Below the pieces are notes generated by a model, which was given only the letters and a program-made list of their open reading frames with translations, ran no database searches and was not told where the DNA came from. A stretch of 64,000 bases of DNA, taken from Cristatella mucedo (lineage: Eukaryota; Bryozoa; Phylactolaemata; Cristatellidae). Below are positions 21,748 to 64,000 of this stretch, piece by piece. Location of the stretch: the NCBI GenBank assembly GCA_009760855.2, contig WPIO01000043.1, positions 2,947,501 to 3,011,500 of the forward strand, given 5' to 3'. Each line of letters starts with the position of its first letter. The first letter of the stretch is position 1. The position numbers and the translations under genes are program-made.

Positions 21748-23316
21748 TTAGAATTGTGGAAGCGAGTTCCACAGTCTAGGACCTGCAGAGCTAAAGCTTC
21801 TGTCGCCAACTGTCTTTAAGCGGAGGAATGGGACAGCTAATTTATTGTCCACACAAGACCTGAGGGCGCGAACACGCTGAAACTGATGCAGCACTTCAGC
21901 TAGGTACGAAGGAGACAAGCCGTGGCGGGCCTTGTGGGTCAGCATAAGAACTTTGCTCTGTATCCTTTGCTCAACCGGCAACCATCCTAGCTCTTTCAGC
22001 AGAGGTGACACGTGCTCAAACCGCTGGGACTTGAAGACCAGCCTTGCAGCCATATTCATTGTCCGCTGTAGTGGCATAGTAGCTTTCTTTGGCAGCCCGG
22101 CCAAAAGGGAATTACAATAATCAAGCCAAGACAGAAGTAGAGAGCTAGTCAAATTTTTTACAAGCCACTGTGGGAGACAGCTTCTAATCTTGGAAAGGGA
22201 TCGGATGTGATGGCTAGCTGTAGAGGCAGTCTTCTGAATGAAGCTTTTGAAATTGAGGCAGCTGTCGAACACGACACCTAGATTACAAGCACGTGGTGAA
22301 GGTCGCACAATAGCATCACCTATTAGAACAGCAAAGCCTTTTAATCCAGCCACACGCTTAGGGTGTCCTATGAGAGGCAGTTCGGTTTTATCGTCATTTA
22401 ATTTCAGGAAGTTTTCCGACATCCAGGATCGAATATCGGCAAGGCGAGCATTCAGTTTCTCAGTTGCTGCAGCAGATTCCGACGGTTTAAAAGACAAATA
22501 CAACTGAGTATCGTCAGCATAGAAGTGATATCTTATTCCATGGGCCTTAATCACTTTTCCCAGAGGTTGTGTATAAATGGAGAACAGCAAGGGACCGAGT
22601 ACAGACCCTTGAGGGACTCCACAGGTGACCCTTCTCATGTCTGAGACCTGACCCCCACACGACACGGTTTGAACACGATCAGACAAGTATGATTTAAACC
22701 ACGCCAGTGCTCCGTCTGCCAGACCGATCGTTGTTCTCAATCGTTCAAGCAGAACTTCGTGATCAATGGTGTCGAAGGCAGCAGACAGACCTAGCAGAGC
22801 TAGGGCAGTGACATTCCCGTCGTCGTTGCCACGTAGAATGTCATTGTTAACAAGGAGGAGAGCAGTTTCAGTAGAGTGCTGCCTCTTGAAACCTGATTGA
22901 AATGTTTCTGACATTCCATTATTTTTAATATGTTCAACTAGCTGCTTAGCAACAATTTTTTCAAGAATCTTTAATAAGAACGGAAGAAGGGAAACTGGAC
23001 GATAGTTTGCTAGGACCTCTGTGTCTAATCCAGGCTTTTTAAGAATAGGTCTAACGAATGCCGATTTAAAGGACTTGGGGACGACCTCTTTTCCCAAAGA
23101 AGCATTAAAAATCTTGGTTATGGCAGGCCTAAGTTGGTCTGCAAGTGAAGACCACAAAAATGAAGGTATAGGGTCTTCAGGAGACGAGCTCTTTCTGCTA
23201 GACCTTATTAAGGCAGCCACATCACAGGCAGAAACATCGGCGAACCTTCTAAGAAAGGCCACAGGTTGAGGAACGGCAATTGCTTTGGTCGGAGGGGGCT
23301 TAATGAATGTGCACAA
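21748..23316 (-). CDS. LINE-B reverse transcriptase, 522 codons open
   Basis: Reverse transcriptase of the L2/CR1-like retrotransposon; copies element RNA into DNA at a nicked target. Visible blocks in order: RPVSLLPFLLKILEKIVAKQ (~105-125), FQSGFKRQHSTE (~143-155), LSAAFDTIDHEVL (~179-192), CGVPQGSVLGPLLFSIYTQP (~235-255), HFYADDTQLYLSF (~268-280, catalytic Asp pair), and the thumb and C-terminal [35 protein letters not shown]. In other copies the LINE-B protein continues after WNSLPQF; here the frame opens on its 3' side without the usual LRND run. The start is not biological; the frame belongs to a longer polyprotein. One of the longest intact frames in the window, so this copy is comparatively young. 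Confidence 0.85.
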   Translation of the reverse strand: MCTFIKPPPTKAIAVPQPVAFLRRFADVSACDVAALIRSSRKSSSPEDPIPSFLWSSLADQLRPAITKIFNASLGKEVVPKSFKSAFVRPILKKPGLDTEVLANYRPVSLLPFLLKILEKIVAKQLVEHIKNNGMSETFQSGFKRQHSTETALLLVNNDILRGNDDGNVTALALLGLSAAFDTIDHEVLLERLRTTIGLADGALAWFKSYLSDRVQTVSCGGQVSDMRRVTCGVPQGSVLGPLLFSIYTQPLGKVIKAHGIRYHFYADDTQLYLSFKPSESAAATEKLNARLADIRSWMSENFLKLNDDKTELPLIGHPKRVAGLKGFAVLIGDAIVRPSPRACNLGVVFDSCLNFKSFIQKTASTASHHIRSLSKIRSCLPQWLVKNLTSSLLLSWLDYCNSLLAGLPKKATMPLQRTMNMAARLVFKSQRFEHVSPLLKELGWLPVEQRIQSKVLMLTHKARHGLSPSYLAEVLHQFQRVRALRSCVDNKLAVPFLRLKTVGDRSFSSAGPRLWNSLPQF

Positions 23317-24041
23317 TTTTTTCAGTAAAGAAGGCTGAAAACCTTTCGGCTGAGCCCTTAATATCTAAGGAGTCAGACCTTACAGCATTGGCCTGTAAAT
23401 CGTTTACTGCCTTATAAATCTGTTTAGTGTCCGACTGGCAGGAATTCAGTTTTCTAATGAAAAAAGAAGCCCTGGCTTTTTCAAGCTTTCGGGTGTAAAC
23501 ACGAAAGAAGTCTTTAAAATTGACTAGGTCTGCCTCAGACCCCGATTTCTTGAAACGACGTTCCAGCCTGCGCTTAACACGGCGCATCTTAAGGAGTTTT
23601 TTTTGTAAATTGAAAGCAATCTCGACGATTTTGAACACGGATAGAGCGAACGGGAGCTTGCTTGTCAAGAGCACTCCTGAGTGTCATGTTCATCGCATCA
23701 GTGAGGGTATCGAGGCTGCCGGTCGAGTCTGAATGCAGATCAAGAAGGCCTGCATCACAAACAGATTTCAAAAACTTGTCCATGTCAATGCTTTGTAAGT
23801 TACGTCGTTTGGCAAATTCGACATTGCCCTGTACGTACGAGGTAGCAGGAACAGTAAACGAGACCGAACAATGATCTGAGAGGGTCAGTGGGCACACCAC
23901 AAAGTCAGTGGGGAGGACATCCTTAGTGATCAAGAGATCTAGAATGTGGCCACCGACGTGGGTGCTACGATTAACGTGTTGGGCCGAACCAAAATTCTCC
24001 AGAGAGTCAAGAAATGAGCGGACCTGGCTGTTGCTAGGGTT

Positions 24042-24313
24042 TCTTACGCAACGACATCTACTCTCCAACTGCCGACTATGGCACATCTTTTTCAGCGGTC
24101 CTGAACTGCTACTTCTATGCTACTCACTACCTCAACTCCTCTCCTAACTCTGCTATGCTTCCCACTTTCTCTTTGCTGCGTGAGACGAAGTCTGTTGGCT
24201 ACCGAATGCGTACCGAAAGCCGCTTAGGCTGTGAGTGTGCTATACAAAACTCTCCTGCGTAACGCCCACATGGTCTTTATGCCTTTTTGGAGTTACTGAC
24301 GGAGATACATTAC
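24042..24313 (+). mobile_element. LINE-B 3' fragment inside the LINE-B endonuclease
   Basis: Plus-strand LINE-B tail (LRNDIYSPTADYGTSFSAVL-like region through the TACATTACATT end) inserted into the minus-strand LINE-B. Endonuclease sequence continues on both sides (DFNIHVDN to the right, NPSNSQVRSFLDS to the left). A self-family insertion in inverted orientation. Confidence 0.9.
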
Positions 24314-25824
24314 ATTGTCAACGTGAATATTGAAGTCTCCTACAATCAGTAACGGCCTGTCACACACAAATATTTTAGCGATGAATTCTGAAAACTCCTC
24401 TATAAACAAGTTTAGACAGCCAGAAGGAGGCCGGTATATCGAAACCGTGAGAGGCATTGTCTTTGATGAAGACCTAATAGCAACCGATTCAAACGATGAC
24501 CCATGCGAGAAACTGAACATTCTATTGCCAAACGATTCGCGAACAACAATTGCAACCCCGCCACCAACCTTGTCAGAACGCATGGACTGATAGAATGAGA
24601 ACCCGAGTGGGGTAGTCTCGGAAATACAGCTACTGGAACAAGGCGTCATCCAGGTTTCGGTAAGCAGAAATGCATCTAGCTTCTCCTGGACCAGCTGATC
24701 GCGGATAAGTAACCACTTGGTTTTTTGCGAGCGGATATTTAGTAAGCGGAATTAAGAGGCTGTCCAACAACTTGGCGACGGCGATGAAGTGGCTTATATT
24801 CTCCTCTGTTTGGGTCTGGCCCGGCGAACGCGGGCTCTTCGAATTTGAATCGGACCTTGGTAACGGCCGTTAGACGACGTTTCACAACGTGCTGGGCTAC
24901 GGCGGGTGGGCTACTACCGCAACAAGTACTATTTAGCGCTTTAAACTTACGAGTCGTAGGTATGATAGCCGAGCTGTTGATAGGGCGAACGCAGGATGCA
25001 GGAAGGTTCTCACTGACCCGCCGAAGAAGGCCCGCTGGTAGGTTTCGACTAATGACGACATCGCATCTTATGCTAAGCAGGTCCTGTTTTGTGTAGCATA
25101 TCCGAGGGCAGCTCATAAATAGTCACAGCGAAGATAGCCATGGAATACCCGAAGATATTACGGAGAAATCAAGTAAAGGTCCACACCACGCTAGGAGTCG
25201 CGCGAGGCAGCTCTTTAGCGAAGCTCCGCCCCTGGTCTAGCTCTTGTCGAGGTTTGTATTCTCGCTCTAGCCAATGTGATTGTCAGGCACAACCTAGACT
25301 TTCCCGTCTATGCAGATGACACTGAGTTGTACTTGCTTTGATTCCTCCCAGCCCTCCAGCACGTCGAATTCCCTCAGCTACCTTGCTGCAGGTATTGATG
25401 GCATCCGCACATTTACAGCAGCAAACTTTCTTATATTGAATGATTATAAAACCAACTTACTAGAGCTATGGGCAAAGCAATCGTGTTCAGAAATTGGAAA
25501 ATCTAGCACTTAAAATTGGCTCTGCCAGCATATCTCCTGTGAATATGCACCAAATCTAGGTATGAGTACATCCGAAACACCTTTGGGTAGGATGAAGAAT
25601 CATGAGCCGCGGCGCTGCTTCATTTATAAATGGCAGGCGAATCTCACCTGACTGAAATGATGGACCGCTGGTGAGGTTGGAACATTGAAGGCGTTTTCTC
25701 AAAAGAACGTGAATGCGCAATTTCCGGAAGTAAGGTTAGTAAATCCGAATCAAACCACTCTTATTCGATGCTTATTCTGGAAAATGGAAGATTGATCGAG
25801 TTTATGAAAGCTATTCATAGGACC

Positions 25825-26350
25825 CGCAAAACTCTTCTGCAAGTCTCTTATGTCGTAACCATCCTGATTGCCACATTGTACCACTTTTCACCGACCTTCA
25901 CTCACTCACTATCCATCCCAGTATCGATTTTAAGTTTGATTTTTATTTACTTTTAAGCTTTTTCATTCTCTTGCTTCAGCATACCAATCAGAAACCCTTG
26001 CTAATTTGCAGCATGTCTCCAGATCGTGAGACATAGACTGTTTAGCTGAGCCTCTAACCGACCTCAAATCCTTCAGACTTTACATTCACCTAGTATTTTC
26101 CCAAAGCCACGAGTTCACTCATGACGAAATTTATGCTATTTGGTGACTTCAAAAATGTTTAATGAAAATGATAACCTACTATTTCCTCACAGTAATCGAA
26201 CGGTACGAGTGAATTGTCTTTTGTGTGCTAACGCCTGCAGACACTGCACGCTATAACTCACCACTGTCAAGTATCAATTCCGGCAGCATACGTAAAAAAG
26301 TACCTAGATAGAGATTAAGTTACCTTTAAGTATTAAAAAATGTCTGTATG
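25825..26350 (+). mobile_element. Diverged LINE-A 3' fragment, left arm of an inverted repeat
   Basis: TGTCGTAACCATCCTGATTG to the KSFGDR/KAW-like blocks, then a subfamily-specific 3' UTR and a degraded hairpin at ~26295-26330. Confidence 0.7.
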
Positions 26351-26439
26351 CTATTATCATTACGAAGTTCGTTAGCATAAGTAGCGGGTAACAGTGGCCA
26401 TGAGAGGTGACAAGTGGGTGTGAGTTAGTCGCTTAGTGG

Positions 26440-26830
26440 CTTAGGCAGTGGTTATTGATAACGTGCAGTGACTGCATTAGCACACACAAGAGACAATTCA
26501 CTTGTACCGAGAGATTACTGTGAGGAAATGATAGGTTATCATCTTCATTATAAGTTTTCTAAGGAAAAAAAATAGCATGAATTTCTTCATGAGTGAGTTC
26601 GTGGCTTTGAGAAAATACCAGGTGAATGCAGTTCCTAAGCGAGGTCTATCTTCATACAAAATCTTCTGATATGCATCTGTTTTGTTTTACAGGCATAGCG
26701 ATGTAATTTGTGGGAGAGAAATTCGTGCAATTACCGACATTAATGATAGCAACATATTTGAATTGCGCTGTCAGAGAACTTAATCTCTTTCTAGGTACTT
26801 TAAATACCTGCAAAGAAATCATGACAGCCC
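26440..26830 (-). mobile_element. Diverged LINE-A 3' fragment, right arm of an inverted repeat
   Basis: Reverse complement of much of 26085-26255 (shared TTTCCTCACAGTAATC and GTGAATTGTCT.TTGTGTG), followed by further LINE-A tail pieces near 26765-26830. Confidence 0.7.
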
Positions 26831-27520
26831 GCCTCTTCTTTTAGTATAAAAAGCTCACATCCGTGCCATCTTTACTCATAAATTGGACGCTAAATTGCCT
26901 AGTAATTTTAGCTGATCAAGTTGCTTCAAATTCCATAAATTTTCGGAATGTAACAAGGGGAGCTGAAGTGCTGAGCAATTGCATGAGGTCTCATCTGCCA
27001 GTGCAAGGTAAAGTGGTAACAATAGTATGGAGACAGCCATACGTTACCATAACAATCAAGTATTTGACCGAATGTGAGCTCAGAAATTTTATTTTTAAGT
27101 AACCCACCTACCTGAGCATTACGAACACAAGCCAACAGATGGCAAACGGATAGCTAAATATCAGCGGCTAGTAAACAGCTACACATCCGCTCGTCCACTA
27201 CGAACTACCTCTCAAAAAGGGCTATATAATCACGGGTATGATGTAGGGTGGGATTAGGCTGACTGAATATATCATCGAGATGAAAGCAACAAGGATCTAA
27301 TAGTATCAAAGTACTGGCGGGTTCTGCCCATGTAGTGCAGGACTGGCTGACATCATGCCTTACAGGCGTCAGCAAGCGGTTTTGCAAGAGCGTAAATATC
27401 GGCCGCCGACTGGTTCCAGATACCGGACATGAAAGTGCGTTTGCAAATTCTATGGCAACTGAGAGGTAGACTTTCCTCAAGTCAGCTATATTCACAAACA
27501 GCTTCGGTCAGCAGGCCGTT
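26831..27520. other. No gene recognised
   Basis: Short frames on both strands, none with family resemblance. Confidence 0.3.
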
Positions 27521-27980
27521 AAGTGACCACAGCGTGCTCTCGCCAACTGTGCCATCACCTCAGCTTCGTCGTCTCGCTTCTCCTCAAAAAAGTCAAAGCG
27601 TTTTGGCGATCGAGCTTTCACAGCACATATGCACCGAAAGTCTAGAAATCGCTTCTAACTACGGCCATTACCTATGTGCATGCATCAATTAAGCCTCGGC
27701 TAAAGACGTATCTGTTTCGGTCAGATTTCGGTTTAACCCGGCGAATTAGTCTTTTTGTGTACCTGCGTGTGCACTTGTGAATGATTCAGCGCCTGTTACT
27801 GGCCAGAAGACCTACTAAACATTGCCCTGAGAGTTACCTTGTGTGATTTATCATGCCGGCCCAAGCATGAATCTTGTTTTGCTGTTGATTCTCTTGCGTT
27901 GACTTTTAAAGAGAGGGGATAGAGATTTTGTTCTCTTAATCCGTAACGACCCGTTATTAATATTATTATTACTGTGACTA
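27520..27980 (+). mobile_element. Third LINE (LINE-C) 3' fragment
   Basis: KPRLKTYLFRSDFG-like block near 27690-27735, a hairpin-like 3' end (AAAGAGAGGGGATAGAGATT) and ATTATTATTATTA tail. Related to but distinct from LINE-A. Confidence 0.55.
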
Positions 27981-28061
27981 GGAACTGCTCCGGTAAAGAC
28001 TCTGCTTACCAAGCGACATGATGATATGGATTCAATGACACCTATCAGCTCTAAAACTGTG

Positions 28062-28987
<926 letters not shown>

Positions 28988-28989
28988 TA

Positions 28990-29520
28990 CCGTTTATATC
29001 GGCAGGTTGAGAAACGGATACAGAGCAAAGTTCTTACGCTGACCCCACAAGGCCCACCACGGCTTGACTCCTTCTTACCTTATGAACTGCTGCACCAGTT
29101 TCAGCCTCTTCGCGCCCTCAGGTCCTGTGTGGACAATAACTTAGCTGTTCCATTCATCCGCTTAAAGACCGTTGGCGGCAGAAGCTTTAGCTCTGCAGGT
29201 CCTACGCTGTGGAACTCGCTTCCACAATTCTTACGCAACGACAACTACTTTCTTGTGCTGCCGACGATAGCCCATCCTTTTCAGCGGTCCTGAGCTGCTA
29301 CTTCCATGCTACTCACTACCTCAACTGTTCTCCTGATTCTACTGTGCTTCCCACTTTCTCTTTGTTGCGTGAGATGATGTCTGTTGGCTACCGAATGCGT
29401 ACCGAAAGCCGCTTAGGCTGTGAGTGCGCTATGCAAAACTCTCCTGCGCAACACCAACATAGTCTTTATGACTTTGTGGAGTTACAGACGGAGATGCATT
29501 CCATTAAATTACATATATTA
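28990..29520 (+). mobile_element. LINE-B 3' fragment
   Basis: Starts at the [12 protein letters not shown] block, continues through [19 protein letters not shown] and [11 protein letters not shown] to the GGAGTTACAGACGGAGATGC end. Confidence 0.9.
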
Positions 29521-29544
29521 TTTTTGATTCGTGATCTATAACTG

Positions 29545-29695
29545 CTAAGAAGCGGTTATGTAATAATCTATGGATTCCAGTGGCTATGGACCGATTATGC
29601 GACCATCTGTGGATTATAATGGTTAGGATCCGGTCATGCAATAATCAACGGCTGGGCGGCAGGAAAGCCGAAGTCATGTAATAGTCAGTCGGATG
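29545..29695. repeat. Degenerate ~39-bp minisatellite, four units
   Basis: Landmark like CCGGTCATGCAATAATCAACGG appears near 29552, 29591, 29630 and 29669 with changes in each copy. Confidence 0.7.
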
Positions 29696-30224
29696 TGCTC
29701 TAGGCTTTGAACCAGGCAGCACATATGCCCTAGCATTCAAGCCAGGCTGGAGAAGCAACCGATGCTTTGCTCAGCTCAGCTGATTAATCATGGAGTAAAT
29801 GCACTGCAATTTACAAATGAATAACCTTGTTAATTTGATGCAATGCTGATGGGCGTGCCTATAATTGCTGACAGCTGTCATCGTTAGCTAAGATTTAGGC
29901 ATCCCGCAAAGCCTTAATCTACCATTTGCAAGTACGGATAATCACGGCCAAGTGACACTTGCATCAGACAAGGACACCACATAAACTTATGGCGAGATGA
30001 AATGACGGTATCCTTTACAAATGCAAGCAACCCAACAGAGTAAGCAAAATCCAGCAGAACTAGCAGAGAGCCTTGAGCCTACCTTGCAAAAGTACCGGTG
30101 ATCTACAATCTTAAGTGGCAGCAATGGCCGACGACGAGTAGTTCGGAAACATTACGAATTGGTCTCACTTCGTTAAAAAACCTCGAGTAATGCGTTGGGT
30201 TGTCCGTATATACCCGTATATTGA
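29696..30224. other. No gene or repeat recognised
   Basis: No open frame of interest. Confidence 0.35.
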
Positions 30225-30392
30225 TAGAAAAAAGATTAGCTGATTAGACAGCCTCATATGTATAGCGGTTGAAGTCCCTAAATGACTGTCACCGCTTGCA
30301 GTCGGCAATACAGGATCGCTCACTGCAGGATTCGAACCCACGACTTAGGTCGCAAGAGTGAGCACCCTACCTCCTGGGCTTTCAAGTCAAGC
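30225..30392 (-). mobile_element. SINE-1 copy
   Basis: Tail AGATTAGCTGATTAGACAG, head with B-box in GGATTCGAACCCACGAC. Confidence 0.85.
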
Positions 30393-30539
30393 AGCGCCAT
30401 GGCTAGGAGAGTACTCGGTTAACTAAGAATACGCGATGACGAGGACACAGTCTTGCCGGTATGATATGGAGAAAGGAGGCTGAGCGGCAAGCATGTTTTC
30501 AGCAACGCCGTCCTACTTTCTCGCAATAGACTGGGATGT

Positions 30540-30950
30540 GATCACGTGACCACAGCCCCCCCCCCCCGCTTCCTGAATCCAGGAACCAGCTCAGTCACAA
30601 GTCTGACTAAATGCGAGCAGGATGCGGCTGTACCCACTGCTTCCACCTCTGCAAGCAACTACTATGGCTACTTCCGCTTCTGCTGTTACTACTTGCACCT
30701 CTACTTTCAGCAGCAGCAGTAGCTGCTACAGCAGCAGCATCTGGAATATTGAGATCCCTCAGCGGCTCTTAAGAAGGGGTCATGGGCAGTCTCTGAGAGT
30801 AATCTTTGCAGCCCTGGCGGCTGCTGCAGTCTGGCCGCTCGGCCCAAGTGGCCGGTGGGTGCCAGCTCCTCCACTAAATGGCAAGGCAATCGAACAAGTG
30901 TCAGCCGACGGAACCCTGCTGCAGCAGTACGTCTGATCCACAGAAGAAAC
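30540..30950. other. Unassigned region upstream of the promoter
   Basis: Contains a C homopolymer at ~30557-30567 and CAG/CTG-rich sequence at 30700-30745 that opens frames on both strands. Nothing here matches a protein I know; it may be part of the 5' regulatory region. Confidence 0.3.
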
Positions 30951-31348
30951 GCAGGAGCGGGCGTGGCGGGCGAAGCTTCGCAGGCACCCGAAATAGACGG
31001 TCCCCCAACGCACGCACGCGCGCGCGACGCGTCTCCGGAAAAGCCACCACCACAGCGGCGGGTAGTTTCTAAAAAGAAAAAATACGAGGCGGCAAAAATA
31101 AACCGGCCGCACCAGGTCGCCGGGTGGCCCGAGCAGCCACACCGGCACCAGAGCCCGGCGGACGCCTATCACGCACGCGTCGACGGAAGCGGTGCTAGGG
31201 ACGCCGGAAGACCGCCCCTTGAGTGACCCTCGGCGGCCACCTTTCCGGGCTGTTGCCCGACCGATGCCACCAGAGTGAGGCCGTCGCTCGGGAAAACAAA
31301 CATGGAAGCCGCCGCATTGTAACCGGCTCGCCGTGCAGCTAGCCGCTG
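30950..31348 (+). promoter_or_regulatory. CpG-rich 5' region of the CCDC162-like gene
   Basis: The 400 bp upstream of the start codon are dense in CG dinucleotides (for example CGCACGCGCGCGCGACGCG near 31014-31032), and the density continues into intron 1. No TATA box is evident at a sensible distance. This looks like a CpG-island-type promoter plus 5' UTR. The transcription start cannot be placed from sequence alone. Confidence 0.4.
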
Positions 31349-62970
<31,622 letters not shown>

Positions 62971-63333
62971 GTAGCGTGTGGTGCGCTAGAGCAGCGGTGG
63001 CGGCGATCGCCGGCCGCCGAGCGCCGCAGACGCTCTGCTTTGACTCGCTGCTTTTTTGCTGACAGCGTCGCTTGGCAGAGGGGGTAGTGACAGCTGACCT
63101 CTGGCATTTCAGATTATTGAGACTTTGGTCTCGAGGTTTCCTCTGCTGTAGCCCCCCTCCTTCATTGGCGATAGCCGCATGGGACTCTTGGCCCCCCCTC
63201 CTGCTTTGCCTTGCTAGTCCTCCCGGGTTCGTGCCAGCGGCAGCTCAAGCATGCGTGGCATACTCAGCCGCCAGGCGAGCCTGTCGCGAATTTTGCTCCC
63301 GAGTCGGCGCAGCTCTATATATGCATGTATGTA
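62971..63333. other. Start of intron 12
   Basis: GC-rich; no continuing exon of matching phase recognised. Confidence 0.4.
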
Positions 63334-63455
63334 TGTATCTCTGCCTGTAACGCCACAAAGCCATAAAGACTATATGGGTGTTACGAAGGAGAGTTTTGTA
63401 TAGCGCACTCACAGCCTAAGCGTCTTTCGGCAGGCATTGGGTAGCAACTCTCACC
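63334..63455 (-). mobile_element. LINE-B 3' fragment
   Basis: GAGAGTTTTGTATAGCGCAC and ACAGCCTAAGCGTCTTTCGG blocks. Confidence 0.9.
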
Positions 63456-63707
63456 TTCGACCTGTGACCTATGCTGGATGTCTGTCCATGAAGCAGATCC
63501 TCGACTTCTTGGTCCTCTCGCTTACACCTTAAGGTCTATTAATCCTCTCTTGTTCCGGCTCGACCGCGTGAAATTGCCTCCCCTGCCTCCTCGAAGCTCT
63601 GATGCGATCTGATTGTTGTTGCTGCTGCTTGTGATGCTTCGTAAGCCATGCCTTCAGTTCCTGTGAGCGTAAGCTTGAACCTGCTAGCCGACATAATAAT
63701 AATAATA

Positions 63708-63892
63708 ATAATTCTAGCTTATTAAACAGCCTCTTTTTGTATAGCGATAGAAGAGCCTTTACGGCTTTCACAACCGCTTGCAGTGGTGATAAAGGATCGC
63801 CCACCGCAGGAATCGAACCCATGACCTCGTGACGGAGGTCGTAAAAGCAACCGCCTTACCTAGTGTGCCATCATGGCTCACCTCATACATCA
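63708..63892 (-). mobile_element. SINE-1 copy
   Basis: Tail AGCTTATTAAACAGCCTC at left, B-box in GGAATCGAACCCATGACC, head ending near ATCATGGCTCACCTC. An ATT-type run precedes it at 63694-63711. Confidence 0.9.
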
Positions 63893-64000
63893 CGACTTCC
63901 ACCGATTTGACACGGCATAAAGTGACAGTAAAAAATCCACCTGGTTCCCAGTGACCGTATTGCATCGTCCACGAGAATCGTTTTTTCTGGCTGCTCAAGC

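Larger units (their letters stand above)
21484..25250 (-). mobile_element. Nearly complete LINE-B (L2/CR1-like) copy
   Basis: Read on the minus strand from ~25250 down. A 5' region of unknown function (open frame 25116-24739), then endonuclease (LLNIRSQKTKWLLIRDQL, TETWMTP with the catalytic Glu, VSIYRPPSG, VGDFNIHVDN), a second endonuclease part (HILDLLIT, LTLSDHCSVSFT) at 24040-23600, and a linker. The reverse transcriptase lies in a long intact frame at 23316-21748: NYRPVSLLPFLLKILEKIVA, FQSGFKRQHSTETALLL, LSAAFDTIDHEVLLERL, GVPQGSVLGPLLF, FYADDTQLYL. The 3' UTR is 21755-21484. Catalytic motifs are present, but the frame shifts near 24730 and 23600 and a LINE-B piece in the opposite direction interrupts the endonuclease. 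Confidence 0.9.
19795..25570 (+). mobile_element. Old LINE-A copy split by nested insertions
   Basis: Three collinear LINE-A pieces, all +: 19795-19975 (linker before the RT), 20776-21483 (RT start to the GVPQG box, with many stops), and 25252-25570 (from the ADD box on, DGIRTFTAANFLILNDYKTN). The gaps are filled by a minus-strand LINE-A (19976-20775) and by the large LINE-B (21484-25250). Joined, the pieces follow the order seen in the 8440-11805 copy. Decayed. Confidence 0.85.

Overview
The window is animal (metazoan) nuclear DNA, not bacterial. It has split genes with GT-AG introns, long dinucleotide microsatellites, hundreds of bases of degenerate tandem repeat, and very many non-LTR retrotransposon copies with ATT-type tails plus tRNA-derived SINEs. 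The one recognisable host gene belongs to a family I know from ciliated animals. The repeat landscape (L2/CR1-like LINEs and tRNA SINEs with LINE-like tails) fits an aquatic invertebrate or a basal vertebrate. I cannot name the species.

Host gene. A + strand gene resembling CCDC162 (DUF4549 family) starts at 31349 and runs off the right edge. I assembled 12 coding exons from 31349 to 62970 by hand. All eleven junctions have AG/GT-type sites and every splice phase agrees, giving 631 codons plus 2 nt of the N-terminal part of the protein. The introns are full of LINE and SINE copies. Two exons (3 and 10) sit only 20-30 bp from LINE sequence. Exon 10 lies between two consecutive halves of what looks like one antisense LINE copy.

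Left half (1-31 kb). There is no clearly recognisable gene. GC-rich stretches near 560-1700, 6560-7440 and 18930-19560 have overlapping open frames on both strands that I cannot identify. Two candidate minus-strand exons with good splice signals lie at 13550-13707 and 12775-12962. The rest is mobile DNA: a nearly complete LINE-A at about 8440-11805; a nest at about 19795-25570 where an older LINE-A is split by a LINE-A pair and by a nearly complete LINE-B; a degenerate satellite of about 172 bp period at 17335-18930; and an element bounded by terminal inverted repeats at 28062-28987.

Repeat families as named here. LINE-A and LINE-B are two L2/CR1-like non-LTR retrotransposons with an APE-type endonuclease and a reverse transcriptase. 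LINE-A ends in a short GC hairpin followed by (ATT)n. LINE-B ends in a CTTTGTGGAGTTAC-type motif followed by a TTACA/ATTAC-like tail. LINE-C is a looser, diverged set. SINE-1 is a tRNA-derived SINE with its own tail. SINE-2 is a tRNA-derived SINE whose last ~55 bp match the LINE-A 3' end, so it probably borrows the LINE-A machinery. Most copies are 5'-truncated and carry stops and frameshifts. Boundaries of repeat copies are good to about 5-20 bp because they were read by eye.
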